Shown here in pieces: positions 22,601-34,600 of a stretch of 64,000 nt of DNA. The notes beneath the pieces are model-generated. The model worked only from the letters and a program-made list of their open reading frames with translations, was not told the DNA's origin and did not search any database. This stretch comes from Dryomyza anilis (lineage: Eukaryota; Arthropoda; Insecta; Diptera; Dryomyzidae), in NCBI GenBank assembly GCA_951804985.1, contig OX638130.1:101305700-101369699 (forward strand). Direction: 5' to 3'. Position 1 is the stretch's first letter. The number at the start of each line of letters is the position of its first letter. The position numbers and the translations under genes are program-made.

Positions 22601-25600
22601 TAGAGTTGAGGCTAGTTAATACCCAGGCGCGCTGGCATAAGTGGGCTGCGCATGCGCTTTGTTTGGTTGCTCGCTCATATTATCACCGCATCAGTGGCAA
22701 TTCATAAGTCACCCGTGCCAATTGAAAAAGCACCTGTAGTACATATTTCTACAATAAGTAGCAACCTAAAGAAAGCCAAAAAAAAATACAGTCGAGCGCA
22801 AACTATCAGCAACATGTGAAATTTGCATTTAATTGGCATGGTTGAAGTGATCTGCTAAAATCGGCAGCCACATGCCAATTTATGCATTTTATACATACTA
22901 CTGGTCTCCAATGCCGCTAAGGAATACAGGGTTCTTTAATGTAAAAAGAAGAATTTAATAAAATTTAAATAACAAAGAAAACCATTGATATTCTATATTT
23001 TAAAAGTAACTAAAAATTGAAATGTTGCTTTAGACTATGTTATTCAATTAGCAAAAGAAACTGAACTAGATGTTGAATCTTTTAAATGTATATTTCAAAT
23101 TAAATTTTCAAAATTTCGCTTGTATCTTCAATATAAAAATATATCTAAAAATGCAAATTCGTAAATTCAATTTTTTGTTGCCTTTAAAATTCAATTAAAT
23201 TATTGAAAACGCATAGAAACTGTTGTATTTTCGGTCTGCATTTGTATTTCAAAATTATATCATTGTATCTTGCAAACACATGTAAGTTTTTAATTGTACA
23301 AAAGGCTTTTAGTATCTTGCAGAATGCATTATCGTTATCAATATAAAAACGATATCTGTTGAATGCATTTGAAGCTTAAAAAGTCATTGGTACACAAAAA
23401 ATACATTTGTAGCATTAACGATAATATGTTTTTACATGGTTAATGTATATGTATAATATGTACGGAAAGATAAAAATGTATCTCAATGTGTTTCCTAGTA
23501 GATATTCATGATCATGAACTGATCGTGACATAATTACAAAAGTTTATCTAAGATACAATTAATTTCGTGAAGTTACAAAATGTATCTCAAAGATACAAAA
23601 ATGTATCCCAGATATAAATGTATGTCAAAGATACAAAAATGTATGTCAAAGATACAAAAATGTGTCTCATAGATACAAAATGTATCTCAAAGATACGAAA
23701 TGTATCTCAAAGATACAAAATTTATCTCGAAGATGCTAAATGTATCTCAAAGATACTAAATGTATCTCAAGATACAAAATGTATATCTCAAAGATATAAA
23801 ATGTATCTCAAAGATACAAAATGTATCACCAGATATAAAATGTATCTCAAAGATAAAAAATGTATTTCGAAGATGCAACATATATCTCAAAGATACAAAA
23901 TGTATTGCATAGATACAAAATGTATCTCATAGATACAAAATATATCTCAAAATTAGAAAATGTATCTCGTTGATTCAAAATGTATCTCAAAGATACAAAA
24001 TGTATCTCAAAGATACAAAATGTATCTCAAAGATACAAAATGTATCTCAAAGATACAAACTGTATCTTAAAGTTATAAAATGTATCTCATGATACAAAAT
24101 GTATCACCAGATATAAAATGTATCTCAAAGATAAAAAATGTATTTCGAAGATGCAACATGTATCTCAAAGATACAAAATGTATTGCATAGATGCAAAATG
24201 TATCTCATAGATACAAAATGTATCTCAAAGATATAAAATGTATTTCAAAGATACAAAATGTATCTCGTTGATTCAAAACGTATCTTAAAGATACAAAATG
24301 TATCTCAAAGATACAAAATGTATCGCGAAGATATAAAATGCATTTCAACGGTACAAACTATATCTCAAATATAATAAATGTAAGTCGAAGATGAGAAATG
24401 TATCTCAAAGGTACAAATTGTATCTCCAGATATAAAATGTATCTCAAAGACACAAAATGTATGTCAAAGATAGAAAATGTATTGCATAGATACAAAATGT
24501 ATCTCATAGATACAAAATGTATTTCAAAGATACAAAATGTATCTCATTGATTCAAAATGTATCTCAAAGATACAAAATGTATCCTAAAGATACAAAATGT
24601 ATCGCGAAGATATAAAATGTATTTCAACGGTACATAATATATCTTAAATATAATAAATGTATGTCGAAGATGAGAAATGTATCTCAAAGGTACAAATTTT
24701 ATCACCAGATATAAAATGTATCTCAAAGACACAAAATGTATGTCAAAGACACAAAATGTATCTCAAAGATACAAAATGTATTTTAAAGATGCAAAATGTA
24801 TCTTAAAGATACAAAATGTATATTAGTGGTACATCTTAATGATATAAAATAAATCTTACGACATACATAATATTAAAATATAAAATGTGTCTTAGTATTA
24901 AAGATATCTTAAAGATACAAAGTTTATCTTAAGTAAAAAAATTTAATTATAGCAACAAAAGGTATCTTACCGATGCGAAATGTATATTAATTATACAAAA
25001 ATGTACATAAATTATACAAAAATGTATCTAAACTATACAAAAATTATCTGAAAGACACAAAATCTATTTCAAAAGTCACGAAATGTATCTCAAAAGACAC
25101 AAAATGTATCTCAAAAGACACAACATATATCTGAAAGTCACAAAATATGTCTGAAAATGTACTGAAAATATAGATTTCAAAATTAAAGCTGTACACTCTA
25201 AAAAGATAAACGTCTGTCGCAACATAATTTAACATGAGCATAGAAGTATGTAAACCAAAAAATTTAAATATTAAGGTAGTATTTGATATGATTTATAAAT
25301 GCACATGTTTGTCAGCAGCACATGTATCTATAATATTCACATGTATCTATAACATCCACATGTATCTATAAAATGCACTTGTATCTATAAAATGCACATG
25401 TATCTACAGAATGTATCTGGCAGTTAAAATTGCATCAGCTGCTCTTGTTTGGTTAAATTCAACACGCACAATGCTAAGCAACTTTATTTTTAAGGCAAAC
25501 AGGTCACTGCCAACATTCAAGCCACACACGAAAACATTGCACTTTAATAAAAATAACAACAACAACAACCACTTAAAGATGTAGAAAAAAAAGCGCACCT

Positions 25601-28600
25601 TTTTAAAAACTCAAAAACAGCGACCTCATCAGTTGAACACTTGACACCAAGATTAAAAATAATAAAAATTAAATCACTGCAGATCCAAGCAACGGAAGTC
25701 TGCACCCAGTGGACACTTAATTCAAATGTTGTTGTCACTGCTAACTTAGCTAAGATGTACTGTGGTGGTTGGTAGCACAAAAACGTTTCGACATAACAAA
25801 AGAACTGAGTTGATGTTTAGTGTGTTGAGTAGTGGCAAGAGTCGCGCAGCACATTAAATGAAACACGTTGTCACAGAACTATGTGAAATGCACACGTTAA
25901 AGACGACGACGACGACTACGATGACGGTGATAGTGACGACGACGATGTCGCTGACAAATTAGAGCAGACGCATGAATTGAAGCCACACGAGAGACAAAAC
26001 AACACAAGTGACAAATGAACATATGAAAAATGTGAAAAGACATCGTGGCACAAAGTCATGATGATGACAAACTGTTAAGTAGCTCTCATATGTACTATGT
26101 TGTATTATTGCGCAAAGAAGTGCGCTAAAAGCCTACGTGAAAACGAAAACTTAAGTAAAGTCACAAACAACAACATGATATTGAAGACGACGACAATGCA
26201 ACAGGTTAAAGTAAAGTGGCTTCAATTTGATACAAAAAAAAAAAACATATATAATGGGTTTATATTTGTTCAGCATGTTAATCTCTTGAAGAAGCGACAC
26301 CTGTTGACATAACCTAAAAAGCAACAGTTTCAAAATGATGAATGAAAAGTTAAGCTTTTCTTGAAAAAGTGCTTGCTTAGCTTTTGTTATGCTGTCTCGA
26401 TATAATTCGATATTTCGACTCGTTTAAAATCGATTTTTGTCGTCGATTTGGAGGATTTTTTAATGTCAGCTCATGCTTGGTCATTTAGTTTGTAGTTTGA
26501 ATAATTTTTAAGTGTACTTAATACATTTTTTAAAAAGTGTTTGAACGTACAATCTAGTTGCATTTGACCATTATCTTGTAATACAGATAAGAAAATATAG
26601 AGATTAAACATAATTCATCAAAACTGTGTCAAAAGTAAGTTATTTCTTCAGAGCGAGATTATTTTAATTTCGATTAAAGCATAAAATTTGTGTGATATAT
26701 AATTTCAAAATTTATTATATTTGTTTATATATTTTTTGAATCCGTTACATTTTTCCTTATCAAACTTTTCGGTCACTGATTATTCAACTCATAAAGTTTC
26801 ACCTGTTAATTATTTATCGTACTGTTCTTCAACGTTTAAATATTCACCTGACAATTCTTCAATTTTCATTTGTTCACCTGACAAGTTTTAAACTGACAAG
26901 TCTTTACATCACTATTCATCACCTAACCATTCTTCATATGATAATTTTTTATTTTATAATTATTTACCAGACAAATATTCACCTAGCAATTCTTCATATG
27001 ACAACTTTTCATCTGACAAATTTTCATCTGACAATTCTTCACCTAACACTTCTTCACCTTATAATTCTACACCTGACAATTTAATTTTTTATCAATTTGA
27101 TTTTATCTGATGATTATACACCTCATCTTTCTTTACCCAATAATTATTTACCGACAATGTTTAACCTGATAAATGTTCACCGAACAACTGTTCACCTGAC
27201 AATTGCTCATTTGATAGTTCTACACCTTACAATTCTGTATCTAATAATTCTCTAGCCGGCCTCAGCAGTCCAGGGGTAGCGCGCTGGACTTGCATTCTGA
27301 AGGTCTCGGGTTCGGATCCCGGCTTGGGCATGGGCGCTCGTGGTGATATTAACCACAAAATTGTAGGGAATAGATTTCACAGTACAATGGATATAGTTTG
27401 TCTGAGTGCTGTGGATCTTAGTAGATATTCCAAAAATCTAATAATTCTTCCCCTGACAATTATTTGCTTAGCAATTCTTCATCTAACGATCTTCACCATA
27501 CAATTCTTCCTCTGACAATTATTCCCATTTAATTCCTTCACCTGACAAGTCGTCATCTGACAATTCTTCACATGGCAATTCTTCACCGGCCAATTCTTCA
27601 CATGACACCAAAAAATTCTTCAACTGATAGTTATTTTCCTGACAATTTATCAGTGGATAAAAAACAAGTATTCTCCTACGAGTTATCGACCGCAGACCTT
27701 TTTTTCTCCAAAACAATTAAAAATTCATCGAACCCTTTCTTCATCTAACTTTTAAACAATTATAATTCTTTGCCTCAAAATTTATCTATAAACTACACCT
27801 GACAATTTAATTTTTGATCAAATTGATTTTGATCTGATGATTATTCACCTCTCCTTTCTTCACCCAATAATTCTGTACCGACAATGTTTAAGTTTATAAA
27901 GGTTCACCGAATAATTTTTCATCTGACATTTGCTCATCTGACAGTTCTTCAACTGACAATTCTTCATTATGTATCTAATAATTCTTCCCCTGACAATTAT
28001 TTGCTTAACAATTATTCATCTGACAATCATCAGCTTACAATTCTTTATCCTACAATTCACCTTACGTTTCTTCAACTGACAAGTCGTCATCTGACAATTC
28101 TTCACATGACAATTCTTCACCGGACAATTCTTCACATGACACCGGAAATTTTTTCAATTGATAGTTATTTTCCTGACAATTTATCAGCTGATAAAAAACA
28201 AGTATTCTGCTACGAGTCACCCACCGCAATCTTTTTTCTCCCAAACAATTAAAAATTTATCAAACCCTTTCTTCACTGACTTTTATATACAATTACAATT
28301 CTGTACCTCCAAATTCATCTACAAACACGTCTTAACGTCGATTGAAAACGTCTTTAGCGTCGATTTTAATTCGAAACACCAAGGGCCGTTATTTTCAAGA
28401 AGACAATTATAATCGTAATCAAGAAAATAAATCATTGATTAAATAGCACTGTTCTAAAAATTGAGGGTTTTTGAATGAAACATATTATTTCTGGTTGATT
28501 TCGGTCTTCCAATTCTTGATGCGTACTCAGAATCTAGACGTCGATATTTTGCAATAAGCAGAGCTCTCGATTACCCGGGTGCCCGGGTACCCGGGTTTTT

Positions 28601-31600
28601 CGAGCTACCCGGGTAATACCCGGGTTGTTCAAATACTCGAAAAACCCGGGTATTAAATGTTCGAGCTACCCGGGTAGTTCGCAAAACCCGGGTAGTTGGT
28701 TCGTTCGTTTGTTCGAGCTATTCGAGTAGCTCGTTTGTTCGAGTAGCTCGATGGCTCGTTCGTTGTTCGAGTAGCTCGATCGTTGTTCGAGCTTCGAGTA
28801 GCTTGTTCGTTCGTTCGTTTGTTCGATTGACGATTGTTCATTTGATCGCTTGTTAATTTGTCTGTCCGTTCGTTTGCTTGATGTGGGAGTTGGTCGGAAG
28901 TGGTTGGAAAAATGTAGGTGGACAACTCGTATGAAATCGAGAGCTCTGGCAATAAGTCGAGGGAAAGTTGAAAAAAAAGGCCGTTTATGTCGGAATTTAC
29001 CGCACGATTTCAAGAAGCTGCAGATGCAAAGTTTATCACAAAGTAAAATAAGAACCTTGCCCGCCCAACGCATAATTGGCAAAAAAAATCTTAGTCCAGA
29101 TATTAGTTTTTTCAAAAAAATAAAAAAGAAATGGGTAATCCAGATTAAAAATTTTGTAAAACATTGTAATTCAATAAGAACATTTTTCGCTGTTCCACAA
29201 ATAATTATTTGCCAACAAAAATAATTCGAATAACAAATATTCACTAATAAAATTTCTTAAAAAAAAAAACATGGGGAAGCTTAGGTCACATAGTACATTT
29301 TGAAGTAGGAAAATGTTGATAGTTGGTGCTGGTAAGAATTATGAAAGCCGACTTTCGTGCAACACATGTCGGTTCATGGGAAAAACATTACTATTTTTAT
29401 AAATTATAGCATTAAGTCAATATATAATTGTTAAAAAGTTTACTGCAGGCAGTATAAAAAATAACCCTTAGGTGTTAGTGCAATGTGGGGTATTTGAACA
29501 TAAGTGGTTGGTTTACAGGTCACAATCGACTGATCATGCCCCATTTCAATATCAGACAGCGGAGCTATATAAGTAATCTAAATTAGAAGATTCATTGATT
29601 TAGCTGTTCTAATTCTTCTGTAATCGTGATTTCAACCGACAGTCAGACATCCATATCGAATATGCCTCTTTCTGGGTGTTACAAACGGCCGATCAAACTG
29701 AATATACCCTTTTACTTTTACTGCTTCTTTTTGTATTTCAAAACGAAAGACTACCAGACGAAAGGGACGTAAATTTAAAAAAATGTCTGTTTCAAAAGTC
29801 AGGTAAGATGAAATAAAAATTTCTGTGACGAAATTTCGATGTCAAAAGTGCTTGGCCTAAGTTCTTATAGGACAGTAGCGCCAAACTATTATTATTATAA
29901 AAATGATTCGAATATATAATAACAAATGTATAAAATTGTTCCCAATTTTGCACCCAGAAAATTCTTTCATAAAATATAAATAATTCTGAAGATTCATAGC
30001 CTCCCTACAGCACGAATGTTGCTACAATCTTGCAGCAATATTGATGCAACATTGCAGCAATATTCGTGCTGTATAGGGCTAGAAACACTTTCTCCAATAA
30101 TAAAGTAAAACATGTTTCCACATAAATTTAATTTCTTTCCAATTAAAAATGTTTGAACATAAAATTAACAGAAAAAAACTAATCATCACTCGGAAAATAT
30201 TTTTTATAAATCAAAAATTATTTCCCGCATAAAATATGATTTCCTCAGAGTATAATTCTCCAAAAAAATATACGTAACAATAAAATACCTAATCTTTAAA
30301 AATAAACACAAAGTGCATTTCCGGTTTTATGGAATTTTAAAAATTGTTTTCTTGAATCGCCATCGATTGAAACCCATATTAAAAAAATCGTTAATAATTT
30401 TAATAATATAAGTTACTGGATTTTATCAAAAATATCGTTGCAAGAAATTAAAAAAGATATCGGCGTGATGTTCAAAAATATTTTATAGTTTCGATATACG
30501 GAACACTCGGGCCTACATATTTCTTTCGATCGAAATTCAAATATTTGAAAGCTAAATTCAGATTTTAATCATTTTATAAAATATGAATATAAGGGTAAAA
30601 TCGTAAAAATTATAGGATGTGTAACGATATTAAACATGTTAATTGTAACGTATTAATGCATTTAATTAATGCATTTGTATCTACAAGATATAGTTGTGTG
30701 CACAGCAACTGGTATAAATTGTCACAATTTTGAAAATGCCTAAAACTATGCAATGCTTTTAAGTATTTGAACATAACCATTGTAAAGACTTTAAATAAAG
30801 CAATTTAACTCATTTCAATGAAAATCAATTATTGACAAATTAAATACAATCATTTGTCTTTGAAATGCTAAATTGCATAGACCTAATTTTTGTCGACGGT
30901 ATAATGTGTCGAAATTTTTAACATTTAAACCGCAATATATGGGGGGCTTTTAAACGATATAGAAGACGAAGACACAATGAGCGCATTTATTTCAAATTTT
31001 TAACATATCAATTGCGGTTAATTTGTGTAGATAACTTTTTCAATTACTCATCCATTATTAATGCTATTTTGAAATGTGTTATAATGAAAGAATATGATGA
31101 AAAATAAATGAATAAATTATACCAAAGCAACAAAAAAAAGGAGAACATATAAATAATAAATGACAAAATTAAAAAGTTTAAAATACTGACAAATTAAAAC
31201 AAAAAAAATTATTCAAATACGAAAAGAAATTAAATAAAAAACACTTAAAAAATAAATGACAAAATTAAAAAATTTAAAATACGGACAAATTAAAACAAAA
31301 AAAAATATTCCAATACGAAAAATAGATTTAGAAATTAAATAAAATTAAAAAATTTAAATAAAAAATTTAACAAAAAATAAAAAAAATTAAAAACTAAAAA
31401 AAAAAATAAAATAAAAAAAAAGTAGTATGTATATCAAAAAACAAAAAAAAATGATTTTAATAAGAAAAAAAGATTTACAAATTAAATAAAATAAAAAAAA
31501 TCAAACAAATAAAAAATTTTGGAATTAAAAAAAAATAAAAACAAAAAAAAAGAAGAGTATGTATATCAAAAAAAAAAAAAAACTAAAAATTGTAAAAATG

Positions 31601-34600
31601 AAAAGAAAATAAAAGAAAACATAAAAAAAGGTACTCACAAATTAGTTCTTGGTGTTGGCACCGGTGTCTTGCGTGTCATGCTGGTCGACAGACTGGAACG
31701 TCTTGAGAACTGCTGCTCCTCCTCGTTGTCTGTATCGCCAAAAGGATTCTTTGATAGTCTTGGCGGTGGTGGACGTGGTGGTGGCACCTTTGAAGATGGT
31801 GTAGAAGTTGCCGAAAGGCCAGATTTCTCAAGTTCAACTTCATCATCAGAGCTATCGAAGGGATTAAGACTGGATTGGCTGGGTTTCTTTGCGGCTGCTT
31901 TAGGTGTAGATGCCACCGTTGATGTCAACATGATGTTTTCTTTATCGTTGTCAGCATCATCTTCATCGTCTGATTTAAATGGATTCAAATCTTCGGGATA
32001 TTCTTCCAAATTTGATTTGCTAGGTGTTAAGCTGCAATCTTTTATTGACGTATTCTCCGCAGCTGCCATATTTTGCTGCTCTTTTGCTATAGATTCTACG
32101 ATTATTGCTGGTGGAAGCATTATTACATCTACTGTTTTTGATTCTTTATGTTCTTCACTTGAATTTTCTTGAAGATCTTCTTTGTTTTCTTCAGAAAGCG
32201 ATGTTTTAAGCTCTTTTTTAACACCATTTAATTCTTCTCTAAGGACTTCTTTAACAGTTTCTTTAACACTTTCTGTAACAGCTTCATCAACACCTTCTGT
32301 AACACATTCAGTATCACCTTCTTCCACACCTTCCATAGCAGCTTCTCTTACCTCTTCTTTGTCCATTTCTTGCAAATCCATTGGCATTGCGCTTTGATTG
32401 TTCTCCAAGGTAACCTTTTCATCTTCTGTTGCTTTTGACTTTACTACTATATTCTCTGTTAAATTTTCTTCTACGTTTTCTTTTACATATTCTGCTACAT
32501 TTTCTTTTATGTTAGCTTCCATACTTTGTTTTAGTTTTTCTGTTATGTTTTCTTTTATTTCGGTATCTTCCACATTTGTTACTGCCTTCTCTACTATTGC
32601 CGAAACTGGATTTTTCTCTAACACTATTTTATCTGCTACTTCTTTGTCTACTACTAATTGATCTTGCTCCATTTCCACATCATTTGCAGGCACTTGTTTT
32701 GGACTTGTTACGACGTCAACTTGTTGCAGCTGCTCATTTTCGAGTTTAGCAGCTGCTTCGACTTCAACGTCGTCGGGCTTATTAATAGTATTATCTTTTA
32801 AATGATTATCTTTATGTTTATCTTTATCTAAATCTGGGACATTATTTGCAATTACTTCGAACTGATGCAGACGAGCGCGCACCACGCTTAAGCGTTGCGT
32901 TGTCGCCACATCCTCCGGCGATTGTTGAACGCGCAGCTCAACGGCAGGAGTTTCTTCAATGGTTTTGGGCGTTGTTTGTGCCGTTTCCGTTTCAGTTTCC
33001 ATAGCTACAACAACTTCCGTTGATATCGGTTGATGCTGCTGCTGCTCCAACGCAACTGTTGCGCTCATCTGCGCTGCATCAGCGGCTACAGTTTCTTCTT
33101 TGGTAATAAAATTATTATCATTAGTTTCTCTAGTTTCTAATTCAACTTTAACACCATCATCATTATCATCTTCTTCTTCTGTTGCTGCTGCTTCTTTTAT
33201 TTTTTCTTCTTTTTTAGTTAAAATTAAAATTTGTTCAGCTGATTTGTTTGCTGCGGCATTGTTGCTATTATTATTGTTGTTGTTGACATTGTCATTTGTT
33301 GCTGTTTGCAATTGTAATTGTATTGTTGACTTTTTCGTTGTTTTGCTGCTATGCGTCTCACTTTCATCAGTAGCTTCGTTGTTTAATTTTTCTTCCAACT
33401 CTGATGGCAGCTGTTCTTCAGATGCTGCTGTTGTCGCCTGCCAGTTGCTCGACAGTTGCAGCTGCGCAGTAGCTTTAAACTTTTGCGTGTCCAAAGTTGG
33501 TTTTGGTGACACTTTTGGCGTAAATTTTGGCGACACTTTTGGCGACTGTTTTGGCGACAGCTCACTCATTAACGATTGCTCTGCAATCATTGGTGGCAAC
33601 GTTTTCGGCAATTGTGGCAAACTTTGCTGCTCCACGGTCTCCTCCACACTTAACGGCTCTGCCTCATCCTCTGTATCAGAGGTTTCCATAGGCTGTTTGC
33701 TGCTTGTAGCCGCACTGCTGTCAGCCGAAGCAATCGCTTTATTATCACCAACAACTTCGGCGCCATCAATAGTATCGTGATGCATAAAACTGCTAAAAGC
33801 GCTGTGCATTTTATACGGTGTTGTATTGGAGATGGCTTACGCTTCCATGCGCTGCAAGCTTTTGCTCTTCTCCTCATCGCTGACACTTTTTTGCAATAAT
33901 TTTGCATCGACCGTTGCATCGCCCACTTTGCTCTTCTCAAAGAATGCCAAACGATCGGCTATGGAACTGCGCACCGAACGCGTTCGAACTGGTGATATTA
34001 TTGTTGTTGTTGTTGCTGCTGCTGCAACAGGTGACAATGTTGTCTCCTGATGACGCAATTGTACGCTGTTGTTTTCAGCATTGGCAGCATCAACAACAAT
34101 TGCACCAGCAACTGCACCAGCATCAGCACCATCGACGACAGCAACATCCTCGTCGGGACACGTTTCACAGCAATACTCATTGTCCACCTCTGTCTCGTAG
34201 AAACTGCCGGGTGTTAGCTGTGAGCCGCAGCGCGCACATTTTAGACATGTGCGATGATAGACTTTTTTGCCTACTGTTAGGCGTTCGGCGAGAAAAACGG
34301 GTAGTTGACATTTTTGACAAGGGTCACGCCGCGGTACGCCAACAACATGCGCCATCTGTAAAGAGTGCGAAGAAGTTGGAAAATGTAAATTAGTCCATGA
34401 AAAATATTGCATAGTTTTAGTTGTTAGCATGGGTTAGTCAATGATTCTTTATATTTTTGGGCTAAAGAAAGGCATAGCATATGGTTTAAAATCAATATGG
34501 GAAGAAAGGGGTTAAAGACTTTATAACGTTTTCAAATCGCTTCAATACCGGAGAATCTAAAACCAGGCTTGTGGGATGAGGGTAAATGTTATATTCATTG

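Noticed and set aside
23618..23932. Open frame MYVKDTKMYVKDTK...
   Set aside because: Pure translation of the 20-bp satellite; no independent coding evidence.
23566..25160. Regular 20-bp repeats, considered as a CRISPR-like array
   Set aside because: No unique spacers; contiguous head-to-tail satellite in an intron of a eukaryotic gene.
27254..27330. tRNA-like sequence with A and B boxes
   Set aside because: It has a SINE body, an A-tail and target-site duplications, the second copy shows the same head, and no complete cloverleaf with a sound acceptor stem was evident. Not a functional tRNA gene.
28653..29244. Overlapping open frames across the CCCGGG/TTCGAG island
   Set aside because: The length is explained by the repeat period and GC-richness; repetitive NERTS/RATR peptides; no start context or splice structure.
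32398..33780. Long plus-strand Ser/Leu-rich open frames opposite the MICAL-like exon
   Set aside because: Antisense shadows of the Glu/Lys-rich coding sequence.
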